Below are positions 1 to 10,225 of a stretch of DNA of 64,000 nucleotides, in pieces. The position numbers were made by a program, and so were the translations under genes. The notes beneath the pieces are model-generated. The model saw only the letters and a list, made by a program, of their open reading frames with translations. It had not been told where the DNA came from and did no database searches. Source of the stretch: Haberlea rhodopensis (lineage: Eukaryota; Streptophyta; Magnoliopsida; Lamiales; Gesneriaceae); NCBI GenBank assembly GCA_907163345.1, contig CAJQUN010000001.1, forward strand, positions 5,580,001 to 5,644,000, written 5' to 3'. Within the stretch, counting starts at the first letter, position 1; every line of letters starts with the position of its first letter.

Positions 1-1120
1 CTCCACTAGTATATTGGACGAACATGGCTAGGTCTCTTAATTGGCTCATAATGTATGGCATCGGTTCATTGCTTCAACAGAAAGGGTAAGAGTTCCAAAA
101 GATCGAGTAAGTCCGATATATGTATTGCACACTCCCCTTTCACTCTTCATTCTCCTTTTTGCTTATTCATCATTCATTTTTCTTGACTTTCACCCTCCAT
201 AATTATATCTCTTATCCAACACCACATTTTCTTTTACACATTCAATTCATCAACTACTTTCCGCTATCATTTTTCAATTCATTCAACAATTTTCTTCTTT
301 TCTCCCTTTGATTTATTTTCAATCATGAACATTCGGAGATTTTCAAAGTATTAACGCGTAGCAAGGCTTACTCAATCAAGGGTAGGAAATAGTGTATAAG
401 CTAGAAATAGGGTGGTTGCTGTAGGATTTGAAATGATGCCGAATGAGGGTTATTCATATGCCTAAGAACTTGCCATTCGATTTTTCATTAAGCTCAAAGG
501 GGGTTACTAAGGTATAAATGATGTTATTAGCTGGCACAAAAGGCTCAAAATATTCAAAAATACCTGAATCATTCCTAAGTCATATAACATCTGTATTTCG
601 CCTTGAAGGGTACTCAAGCAAGTTCTAGACTTTCTCAATTCACATTCAAATTGTATGACTTGACTATCGTGATTATCGTCTCAAAACCAAGATACAAGCA
701 AAGGTAATACCAAAAAAAAGAAAAAAATTAATGGACTTTACAATTAGATATGCAATTCATTCAAGTCCACTCTTTTCTTTTAGGCTCAAAAGGGCTACTA
801 TGACAATTTATATCAATAAATAAAGGCCCAAATCAATTACAAAGAGTGCCTATATCATTTATATGCTCACTTAAATAACATTTAGCTTCAAGTGACAATC
901 AAATGAGTAATAAAATCGTAAGATCAACCAACATAGCGAACTAAGTGTTCAAAATTTTCACATTTAAGCAGCAATTCTCATCATCGGCCTCACAATTCAA
1001 TCATAAAGAGCTTATGACTCAACAACTAACTAGACATCCTAGAAATCAAAATAAAAAACAACTAATCAGGAATTCAGGTAAATCATGCAAGGTATGATGG
1101 ACATGAAATTCATATGACCC
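1..1120. other. Athila-type element 3' non-coding region (no gene seen)
   Basis: I see no convincing protein-coding gene here. In the minus direction this stretch lies downstream of the pol remnant of the Athila/Tat-type element described below, so it is probably the element's 3' untranslated region, possibly running into its 3' LTR beyond the window edge. Pyrimidine-rich sequence around 130-310 produces only low-complexity open frames. Boundaries are inferred from position. Confidence 0.4.
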
Positions 1121-1427
1121 CCATAAACTTAAGGTTGTGCATTGTCCTCAATGTACTGAACTGAGAAAAAATAAGAACGAGGCACATACCTTTTTCGATG
1201 ACCGTCAGTAGTCGTCTCCTCATCTTCCTGATCATGGGAATAGGGTGGAAACTTCGGTGGCTATGGTGGTTGGAGACCTATAAATAAGACGACTTTGGGT
1301 AAGAATTGCATCAAAAAAAAAAATTAAACTAAGAATCAACAAAACAGAAAATCTGAAGGATATAAAACTTGGGTTGCATCCCAAGAGGCGCTTAGTTTAT
1401 AGTCGTCAGCCAGACTTTGCGGCATTT

Positions 1428-1646
1428 TCAACCATTTGTTGCTCGTTGTTTGGAGGGGTCGTGCCCGTCTTTTACCCTCGACACTTGCTTGAACTTATCT
1501 CTCTTCTTCTTTAGTTTCTTCATAACTTTTCTGACAGCAGTGACCACTTTGTGCAACTTTCCAGTCATATCAATCTTGCAACATTGCTCAACTCTCTCAG
1601 TTGTTGGCTTGGACCTTCTTATAATCATTTGGCTTCTCCGTGACAT
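1428..1646 (-). pseudogene. Athila-type element, lysine/arginine-rich C-terminal remnant
   Basis: A short open frame, rich in Lys and Arg (for example KKLKKKRDKFKQ), lies between the protease remnant and the element's 3' signature. Its position and basic composition fit the tail of a pol or downstream reading frame after the RT-integrase deletion. It has no recognisable catalytic motif. It could also be chance coding potential in a decayed element. Confidence 0.3.
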
Positions 1647-1750
1647 GTGGGGTGGTAGTCATTTTAAATACATTAAAAATGATCTTCAATCTGCATTGAT
1701 AGCTCACCCCTTTTGACATCTATTTTTGTTTCCCATGTAGCTAAGAACGG

Positions 1751-2305
1751 TCATCCCAAGATTAGCGGCATCTCATCGTCTTCTTGTATATCTAGATAAT
1801 GAAGTCTGCTGGAAGGTAGAGTTTGCCTACTTTCACTAACACATCTTCCACTACCGTGAGGGTATGTGAGAGACCTATCCACCATTTGCAGTGTGATGTT
1901 GGTTGGTTTCGCCTCTCCAAGTCCTAATTTTCTGAAAACAGATAGAGGCATTAAATTTATACTAGCTTCAAGAGCACATAAAGCTTTAAAAGAAGACCTA
2001 CCAATAATACAAGGGATAATAAAACTCTCTGGATCTTTCGATTTCAGTGGCAGCTTCTTTTGGAGGATTGCACTGCATTCCTCAGTCAGATTCACTGTCT
2101 CAAAGTCTTCCATCTTGTGCTTCATAGCCATCACGTCCTTCATGAACTTTGCATAATTGGGCATTTGTTGTAAAGCATCAGCAAAAGGAATTTTGATATG
2201 AATTTTCTTGAAAATTTCCAAGAACTTTGCAAATTGATCGTCTATTGCCTTCTTCTTGAAGCGTTGAGGATATGGAAGAGTAGGCTTATACATTGGAGGT
2301 TTCAC
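1751..2305 (-). pseudogene. Retropepsin region of Athila/Tat-type gag-pol, catalytic motif lost
   Basis: The translated frame carries the family's protease context: FIIPCIIG upstream, then SINLMPLSVFRKLGLGE and VDRSLTYPHG, ending in DDEMPLILG. In the family the active site normally reads C-D-x-G-A-S-I-N-L-M. Here it reads C-A-L-E-A-S-I-N-L-M, so the catalytic aspartate and the following glycine are both replaced. The frame stops just after the LILG motif, where the connection to reverse transcriptase would begin. The N-terminal part (PPMYKPTLPYPQRFKKK) is the linker between gag and protease usual for this clade. Inactive enzyme, high confidence in family. Confidence 0.8.
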
Positions 2306-2323
2306 GGGTTTAGTGTCATGCTG

Positions 2324-3616
2324 CTACTTTTCGACCTCCTTAGAGGTTTCAATTGACTTTGGACTTTCTTTCTTTGGTGATTCATCACTATGCCCAAATT
2401 CTGATTTACCAACTTCATTGCCGCTTCTCAATGTGATGGCATGACACTGTTCTTTTGGATTTACCTCAGTATTGCTAGGAAATGTCCCCGATTGTTGATG
2501 ATTCATAGCATTTGCAAGTTGACAAATCGAGACCTCTAACGATTTCATTATGGCACCCATATTGTTCATTTGAGTCTCAAAATTGTTCGGCCTCTTCTCA
2601 TTATGCTCAAACCTTTTGTAGGATTCAGTTACAAAACTACCAACTAAATCTTCAAAAGAAGGCTTACATTCATTTTTCTGAGGTGTAAATCCAGGAGGCG
2701 GGTTCAAAGCATTCTTGTTGTTGGCATAAGAAAAATTCTCATGACTTCGGTATCCAGGATGGTATTGATTAGGCACAGGATTACCTCGATAGTTATTTGG
2801 ATACCGGTTGTTCACGAATTGAGCTTGCTCTTGATTCGGATCCTCTACAGTTAATGACACACCAGCAGCAGCGGCGACAGACTCAATAGTAGGTGGAGTC
2901 CCTTGCTTGTTTATGAGTGTTACCTGCGTAGTAAGAGAAGCCAATTGTGCAGATAATGCAGTAAATTGATCAACTTCGTACATACATGCTGGTTTTCGTA
3001 ATAGTGCTTGCTCGGTTGGCCATTGGTAACTGTTGGCAGCCATTTGCTCAAGTAATTCATATGCATCCTCGACTGTCTTGGAGAAAAGAGTTCCTCCTGC
3101 TGCAACATCCGATATGATACGAGTGGGACAATTCAATCCATTGTAAAACAACTGGATTTGTACTCAGCTCTCGTAGTTATGCTGTGGGCACTTTCTGAGT
3201 AAGTCTTTGAAATGTTCACATGATTCATACAGCTGTTCAGAACCATGCTGCTTAAAGGTGCTGATCTCGGTCCTTAACAAGGCCGACTTTGCTGGTGGAA
3301 AGAACTTTGCCATAAATTTGGATGACATGGTCATCCCATGTCGTGATGCTACCAATTGGCAAGATTGAAGCCAACTTCTTGCCTGATCTCTATGAGAGAA
3401 CGGGAAAAGGCGCAGTCTAATGGTGTCCTCAGTAACACTATGTATCTTTATAGTGTCTGCTATCTCAAGAAAAATCCTCAGATGGAGATTAGGATCACTC
3501 ACAGCTGAACCACAAAATTGGTTTTGCTGCACCATGTTGATCAATGCTGGTTTCAGTTCAAAATTGTTTGCACTGATGGTCTGGCGAGCAATACAGGAGT
3601 AGTTATTATTGATCAC
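2324..3616 (-). pseudogene. Athila/Tat-type gag polyprotein fragment
   Basis: Two adjacent frames separated near 3151-3164 make up a retrotransposon gag domain. The upstream part has LRLFPFSHRDQARSWLQS and KFMAKFFPPAKSALLRTEI, the usual retrotrans_gag signatures with the W-L-x-S core. The downstream part has FYNGLNCPTRIISDVAAGGTL and AYELLEQMAANSYQWP. A Pro/Asn-rich region follows (NNRYPNNYRGNP, LNPPPGFTPQ). In the element gag would package the RNA into cytoplasmic particles. A stop between the two halves means the copy cannot make full gag. Confidence 0.8.
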
Positions 3617-3831
3617 TGGTTTAAAGTGATCATAATAGCTACTGGAACAGCTTCGGCTTCATGATTTTTAGCAGACATTTGACTCAACTTGTCCCTTCTT
3701 GCTTTACGTAGTCCTCGAGCAGTTCTTTCAATCTCGGAATCAAATAAAAGTAATTCAGGCCTTGTATATCGTCGCCTACACTGCAAATATCAAGAAACAA
3801 AAAAAAATTCTCAAGTACTAAATAAAATAAA

Positions 3832-5875
3832 TGTAAGGACCCCGTGCCCTTAACCCACTATTCGCGTATTAACCCATGTAATTAGTGCACACAATCATAT
3901 AATCAGGAGAAAATCACATGCAACCATAGCATAATGTACCAACAATAAAATTTCTTACATTATTCCATATAATGCTCAAACCCCCCCCATACCACTCAAC
4001 CCTTAAGTATGCATCTTATAATACACTAACATGTTCTCAATTCATTTAGCAATTCATTAATTAATTACATGCAACCCATAAATGAAAAGAGAAAGGCGCA
4101 TGCCCTTTATACAAACCATATACACATATAGTAGTGCTCACATGCGAGCATCGAATGAATGTGTATCTAATGTATAAAATAACCTACTCAATACGAGCAT
4201 CGGTACCTCGATCCTGGAAGTACCTCCAATTCATAGCTTAGTCTCAACTCCGATGCTACCGCTGTACCTGTTCCACCTGCCCCAACAGAGACAGCCCCCA
4301 CACGGGGTTAGCACACCAATACCACCAATCCAGTAATCACAATATCACATTACATAATTTAGAGAATGTAAAGCTGTGAATTTAAAAGACACTCCCTGAA
4401 TAGTGTCATCCTCATACGGGATCCCCTGTACTGTTCCTGTTCTCAAAATAACCAAAACAATCAAATTCCCAAAATCCAGTGTTTATAGATATCACACGTA
4501 TCTAAACAATAGTCCACAATCCCATTTCATCGCTTGCTCAATAGCAGCGACATTCATAACTGATGTTCGCTCCATAGCGACAATATCTCAACTGTTGCTC
4601 GCTCCGTAGCGGCACCATATAGTTCACAATACCTATCCATTTGTTGCACTGACAATAGACCATGCATTCAACAATTGATATAAGATATAAGGTTATGCTC
4701 GTACGTTATACATACCTTAGAATTTCGTGGTCCGAATCAAACCTTGCCTTAGCCCCGTGACCAGATGAATCATGTGCTAACACACAAAATAACTCACAAT
4801 TATTAATGAGCATGCAACCACGTGCCCAATCACGTTCACAATCCCCAAATATATCATGAATCCATGACGATTAACCATTTTAAAAGACCACGGGTGAAGC
4901 ATGCATCGATTCCACAACACAAAATAATTTACCAAAATCTCCGACCTACCGATCGATCGGTAGGTTTACCGATCGATTGGTAAAAACCCAAAAATTACAT
5001 TTTGGCTACGGCATTGCATCGATCGATCGGTAGCCTCTACCGATCGATCGCTAGGAGCCACCGATCGATCGGTAAAACGTCTGAATTTTACCCAACACTA
5101 CGCACTTGCACCGATCGATCGGTAAGATGCTACCGATTGATCGGTCGCTGCACAAACCCGAAAACCACCATTTTTAAAAGCTTAAAAACCTCAACAAACC
5201 ACACCCAACTCCTTCCAACTCAAACCAACAACAATTAAAACACCCTTAGACATCCAATAAGGGTTAAAACATATTTTAAATCAAGAATAAAAGGAATCCA
5301 AGATTCTTCAAAATTTCCAAAATCCAAACCCAACTTTAAACATGCCCAAACTTAGCAATACCACAATCAAAACGAAGATAAATGCGAGGAGAAGGAGATT
5401 ACCAAGTTATCTTAGCGAAAATCGGCTCCCAAGTCGAGCCTCCAACGATTTTGCTCCAAGGGGAAAATGAGAAGGGTTGGGGAAGAAGGGAGCGCGAGAG
5501 AGAGGAGAGAGTCCGTGCAATGACTGAACACCGAGTCCACTTGGTATATATAGTACCAAGGCTCAAAAATCCTAGTCCTTCACAAATACATCACGAACCA
5601 TTAAAGATCATATGTGTTCAATAATTACCTCCCAATCTCAAATTCCATTACCAGCCCAAACATAAAGCACGCCATACCCCAGATCCCATCAAAAAACCAA
5701 TTCCTTGGTTTAACATCACGATGAGAATACAATCTCAACCCTTGGATCCAACGACCCAGATACCGGATTTAAATCCTTGGGAGTCCCAATACCGTAATTA
5801 ATTCATAATTGCCACACTTAAAATCCATTAAGGATACCACACCGGAATTTATACCATTAATTTCTGGGCATCACA
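3832..5875 (-). mobile_element. Solo LTR (2,044 bp) nested in the Athila-type element, TSD ATAAA
   Basis: On the plus strand the unit starts TGTAAGGACCCC and ends GGGCATCACA, so it has TG...CA ends. It is flanked by identical 5-bp repeats ATAAA at 3827-3831 and 5876-5880. Read on the minus strand it has LTR layout: a TATA-like ACTATATATACC near 5545-5560, a CT-rich leader, and a 3' end GGGGTCCTTACA as in many plant Ty3-gypsy (Tekay/Del-like) LTRs. No internal domain remains, so this is a solo LTR left by LTR-LTR recombination. It separates the host element's PBS from its gag, which shows it arrived later. Confidence 0.9.
4946..5145. repeat. Cluster of CCGATCGATCGG palindromes inside the solo LTR
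   Basis: Within about 200 bp, several near-perfect copies of the palindrome TACCGATCGATCGGTA (with one-base variants) occur at irregular spacing of 15-50 bp. Each is self-complementary. Similar GATCGATC palindromes recur in unrelated elements of this window, at about 6895-7110, 47736-47870 and 60461-60570. No function is known to me. Confidence 0.75.
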
Positions 5876-5940
5876 ATAAAAGTTCTAAATCAAAACTAAG
5901 ATTACTTGGCACGATATTAGAAGTAAACTATATTATTCAA

Positions 5941-5958
5941 TCCCCGGCAACGGCGCCA
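5941..5958 (-). other. Primer-binding site of the Athila-type element
   Basis: The minus strand reads TGGCGCCGTTGCCGGGGA, the PBS I associate with Athila/Tat-type elements (complementary to the 3' end of tRNA-Asp). It starts right after the LTR end, with a short TTTT spacer. This fixes the element's minus orientation and the 5' LTR edge near 5967. Confidence 0.85.
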
Positions 5959-5966
5959 AAAACTGG

Positions 5967-7260
5967 ATGCGGGTAGAACGTATTGCAAGCGTACGATGTC
6001 AAGTTTTAGTATATGGATATGAATACAAATGTCGAACCCACGAGGATTGGTCTATAGTATTAATTAAATACTTGTGCTAGATGGTCTTAATCCTATTTAG
6101 AAAAACTAGTGTTGTTGGCTGTCAAATAACGTAAATCACTATCTAACAGTTGCAACAATTCAAGAGATAAAATTACAAAAAGGATTCTAGAGGTCTGATT
6201 TCACTTGATTATCAACTATGTTTCTTATGATCAATTACAATATTATAGATTTATCTAGTTTATTAGCCAAGAATTCTTAAGTGTTTCCTACTCCCTTTCC
6301 CAAGTGATAGTAGAAATTATCATGAAATATCAACCTTGATATCTCTGTCTAAGATTAATATTAAACAATATTGATTGCACAATAATTCTTTCAAATGCTT
6401 CAATAGAGTTATACGTCTGTCGACGATATAAACATCCACAATATGTTTTCATATGTCCTGTTCAATATCCCCTCTCCGGAGTGATAGATCACAAACAAAT
6501 ATTACAATTAAATCAATGGCCAGTCAATTAAATTGCATTCAAAGCACGAAAACACAAATAAACCATGTGATAAATCCTAATATTGTAAACCAATCAACCA
6601 AAACATATATCCAATCAAGCTACGTCTTCCCCCTAGAAAGAAGGAATTAATTCATCCTAGAATTCATAACACACATAGACATGTTTGAGAAATTCATAAA
6701 CGAACGAAAGTAAGAGATACAAAACGGTATGGGCGTCCCCAGATGAAAGCCGCCTTCGTTTTGTGATGCCCTTGGAATCCGCAGTCTCCTCAATGTGTCT
6801 TGCCTTTGAAAGAGTGTCAAAAGTCCCTAAAAAAGTAGGTTAGACGCCTCTTATACTTTGGGTACACTAATTTTAACTGGGCTTTAATTACGCAGCGATT
6901 GATCGCCTCTTTCATTGCGATCTCCGCGTCTTTTTTTCAGAAATTTTGTTTTGGCGATCAATTGCCCCTTTCATAGCGATCGATCGTTGTTCCGCGTACA
7001 TTGTTCCCCAACACTGTCTACAGAGATAGATCGCTTCTTCCTCAGGGATCGGCCGTTGCCCCTTGTTTTTCTACAGAGATCGATCTCTATATTTGTAGAG
7101 ATTGATCTCTACTCCAAATCTTCCTTTTGGAATTTTTCATCATTCATTTGCCTTGCCTCCACCTTGTTCCACCATTTTCTTGTTATTCCATGCTCTTTTC
7201 ATCATCTTATCATTCATCTTCGAAAATCCAGTTTGTGTTTGTTAAACTAACGAAGATTGG
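5967..7260 (-). mobile_element. Partial 5' LTR of the Athila-type element
   Basis: The plus strand starts TGGATGCGGGTAG next to the PBS. It continues with GCAAGCGTACG, AAGTTTTAGTAT and GTCGAACCCACGAGGA. The same order of motifs opens the solo LTR at 59404 (TGTAGCG, CGCAAGTGCACGG, AAGTTTTAAT, GTCGAACCCATGAGGA), so the two are related LTRs. The far end near 7260 is uncertain because no clear TG...CA terminus is seen there and similarity is lost. Confidence 0.65.
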
Positions 7261-7469
7261 GCCAACATGCATACCCAAAAACACGAAGGAATGAAAAGTC
7301 AGGGGATGATGATATAAACTTCAAAAGGAGACACTTTATTGTGAATGGGTGTAGGTAGGCGATTGATTAGAAAAGTAGTAGTGATAAAGACATCTTCCCA
7401 AAAGAGTAAGGGTAAGTGGAATGGGCTAGCAAGCTAAGGCCAATTTCAACGATTTGTCTGTGTTGACAT

Positions 7470-8000
7470 TCAATAGAGCCAATTTCTGGGTGTTGGGGAC
7501 ATGATAATTGAATAGACTTCCTCAAGAGTAACAGGATCTATGCGAGCATAAATGGAGGAGACAAAGTTGTCGTAGTCATGTCCGAGGCCAGGAAAAACAT
7601 AATAGATTGCATCATCACATGAGAGAGGATGGCCTGCCATAGCGAGTGCATTAGTTAAAGATTTGATGGAAAAAAAAATAATCATGGACAAATTGACTTC
7701 TGTTCTTGCGTTTGCAAGTTGTGTATGTATCTGGATAGAGCAAGCACGAGATTGAGAAGAGAAAGTTGTCTCTAGTGCACACCAGACCCCATGAGAGGTT
7801 GTATGGGTGACCTGAGTCAGGACACCCTCAGTCATAGAAGACATTAGAGTACTAAGGATAAGACTATCCTGTCACAGCCACTGAGAACAGGTAGGTTTAG
7901 AGGTGTAGTAATAACACCTGTATCAGAATTGATGGAGTCAATAGTCGGAAAAGGGAAGGGAATAGACCCATCAAGGTAGCCATACAGATCTTGGGCCGGA
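7470..8000 (-). pseudogene. Ty1-copia gag (UBN2-type) fragment
   Basis: The minus-strand translation holds gag motifs of a plant copia lineage: MSSMTEGVLTQV, a CALETTFSSQSRA stretch, LANARTEVNLSM, SIKSLTNALAMAGHPLS, and GLGHDYDNFVSSIYARIDP. Upstream (7850-8000) the frame is shifted but still shows a YGYLDGSIPFPFP-like N-terminal segment. Frameshifts and a missing C-terminal half (no zinc knuckle, protease or integrase) make it a relic. No LTRs were found around it. Confidence 0.75.
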
Positions 8001-9776
8001 AGTAATGCATTAATTATTCCTTCCAGATGGATAATTGGTAGGGGTTAACTTGATAGAAATGATACCGGAGAGGGGAGTGATAATTGTAGGGAATTTGACC
8101 CTCCAAATTCACCAACATGATCTGCACATTTATAGGAACATCAAGCAAAATGAGAAATAATAACGATACAAGGATTTAACGTGAAAAACTCCCAAATCAG
8201 GATAAAAACCACCAAGACCAAAGAAGCAATACATTATATGAAAATTATTACAATCACATAATTTTTCTTCTCACCCCAAACACATCCATAAAGCTTTCTC
8301 ACTAGCCACACTTCATAAATCACATCTCCCCTTACAAGAAAGACACCTAATAAAATCTTTTCTGATGTGGTATAAGTCACAACTGCAACCATAGAGCATA
8401 CTAAAAATTTTACTACATTCTACAACAAGAGATGAATTTATCTAAAGCCAAAAGTTGCTAGACAAACTATTGACTGATGCACTTAAACTTGAAGCCTAAA
8501 GCCTAATTTTAAAATAAAGATTTGCCCGCAAAATTCATATCCCACAGATGTGGAATAATATTACAAAGGCACAACCCAATAATCTCCACCTTGAGACTTT
8601 GTTGTCTCACAACACTCCACCTCGATGAAGATCTTCATAGCTACTGCTACCAACACTGCAAGACAGTCATAATTTTCAATATGGAGAATTATCATACTCC
8701 ACCATAAAAAACATACACACTTAGAATAAACCATTCAAAGAATTTCAATTCGGCCCATGTCAAAAAATAACCATGCTGAGAAATTATGGTGCAACTCCCA
8801 CGTTTTGGCTCTCCTTGAAGTTAATTAGTCATCGATGAATTTCCATCACACACCATGTACCAATGCCAAATCAATGCCCTTGTGCAAAATTGTGGACCAG
8901 CTAACATTACACATCCTCTATCATGGCAACTTAGGGCAACGGCATGCCATGAGGATGTACATGTCCTTTTTCAGAAGACATCGTGAAAGGAGACAGTGTT
9001 AGCTTCATTATAAGTATCTCCATTACTGACCCGGAGTAATTTATCGAACCCACTCCAGCTTTTGAACATTTTTTCTTGATGTGGCCTGGTTGTCCACATC
9101 CCAACATGATTTCTTCATGGAGTTCTTCTTTTTCCAGTCGCGAGCTACAATTGCAAAACTTTCATTTGTTAAGAATAAGATGTTAAAATATTTGGATAAA
9201 CTTATTTTAAATATGTTAAAGTTGTTGATGTGTTTGATATTACAAGATATTTTTATGATTATAATTACCAAAAAAAATGATACTATGAGAATAATACAAT
9301 TAATTAATTTTGAACGATTTTTTATATGTTAAAATATTATCATTAATATGAAAACTAGTTTATAGTTTAAAAATATTAAAAATTATTTTTGAAAAAAATA
9401 AAAATAATATGACATCATAGGGGATGTAACTATCACGTCTAGTATACCTTGAGGGGTGTTTCTGTAATATTTTGATAATTTTATATTACATATACTATAG
9501 AGGGTGTATTTGTAATGTTTTTAAAATTTATATTACATATACAAAAGGGCAAACACATCATTTTGCAAGTTATGTTAAAAAATTTTGACGTTGTTACACC
9601 AGTGGGGATGTCTTTTTAATTTTTCAAAGTCGATGAGAGATTTTTTGTAATTAGGCTAAAGTCGAGAGAGTGTAAATATAATTATCCCTAAAATTTATAT
9701 TGTGGTTGGTGAAAGGATCACACCACTAAAACTGAAATTTTAAAAAATAAAAACCTATTAAATTAAATATATTAAT
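8001..9776. other. Intergenic; copia-associated and AT-rich DNA, no gene seen
   Basis: From about 8100 to 8720 the sequence resembles non-coding DNA often found upstream of plant copia gag (AACGTGAAAAACTCCC, then AATCTCCACCTTGAGAC), so it may belong to the gag relic at 7470-8000. From about 9040 on the DNA is AT-rich. The stretch 9420-9690 has repeated phrases of the type GGGTGT..TGTAATATTTT that look like a decayed MITE. No protein or RNA gene is supported. Confidence 0.4.
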
Positions 9777-10006
9777 GTTATGTTTGGATTGAAGGATTTG
9801 ACATGATTAAATTTCAAACTCTCCACTCATATTCTTCATTTATGTTTGGATAAGAAATTGAAGTAGATATTTCAAATTTTACCATATTAAAATATGTATT
9901 TAATTGTGTTTTGTAATGATTTCATATCACAATATGTTATATGTCATTTCAAATCCATACATTTTAAATGAATAATTTTCAAATCATTTCATCCAAATAC
10001 AACATG
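9777..10006. mobile_element. Probable small MITE upstream of the LRR-RLK gene
   Basis: The two ends are imperfect inverted repeats: the left side has TGTTTGGATTGAAGGATTTGA, and the right side, read in reverse complement, has GTATTTGGATGAAATGATTTG. The interior is AT-rich with no coding potential. The target duplication is not clear. It lies 220 bp upstream of the receptor-kinase start codon and so may be part of its promoter region. Confidence 0.5.
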
Positions 10007-10225
10007 AACCATTCATTAGATAAAAGTTGTGAATTAAAAAAAAAAAAATTTGTTAATAAATGTGCATGTCATCATTGACTTCCGTTTTCCTTCTCAATTT
10101 TGACGCAATGGCCTCCCTAGGTCAAAGTTAACAGTGATCTTGTTAGCTAGAAAACACACTCCATAGTCTCCCTTCATGCATAAAAAAAATTGTTATCCTG
10201 TTTACTGATCAGTATCAAAGCTTCA

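Larger units (their letters stand above)
1121..7260 (-). mobile_element. Degraded Athila/Tat-type Ty3-gypsy retrotransposon
   Basis: Read on the minus strand, the order is partial 5' LTR (about 7260-5967), primer-binding site (about 5958-5941), leader, gag (3616-2324), protease (2305-1751), then the 3' region. The 3' region holds two signatures that I associate with the end of Athila-like elements: a GCGCCTCTTGGGATGCAACCC-like stretch at about 1375-1395 and a CATTGAGGACAATGCACAA stretch at about 1138-1156. Reverse transcriptase, RNase H and integrase are absent between protease and this 3' region, so the copy is internally deleted and non-autonomous. A separate 2,044-bp solo LTR is nested in the leader. 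The element is fragmented by stops and frameshifts and cannot be active. Confidence 0.75.

Noticed and set aside
120..311. Open frame of 63 residues
   Set aside because: Pyrimidine-rich, low-complexity sequence giving only Ser/Phe/His runs; no domain and no start context.
1866..2156. Plus-strand open frame over the protease
   Set aside because: It is the antisense shadow of the minus-strand retroelement protease frame.
5002..5238. Open frame with repeated R-S-I-G units
   Set aside because: Produced by the repeated CCGATCGATCGG palindromes in the solo LTR, not a protein repeat.
7000..7110. Possible CRISPR-like regular repeats (GATCGATC)
   Set aside because: Irregular spacing, palindromic words and a plant context; no array structure.
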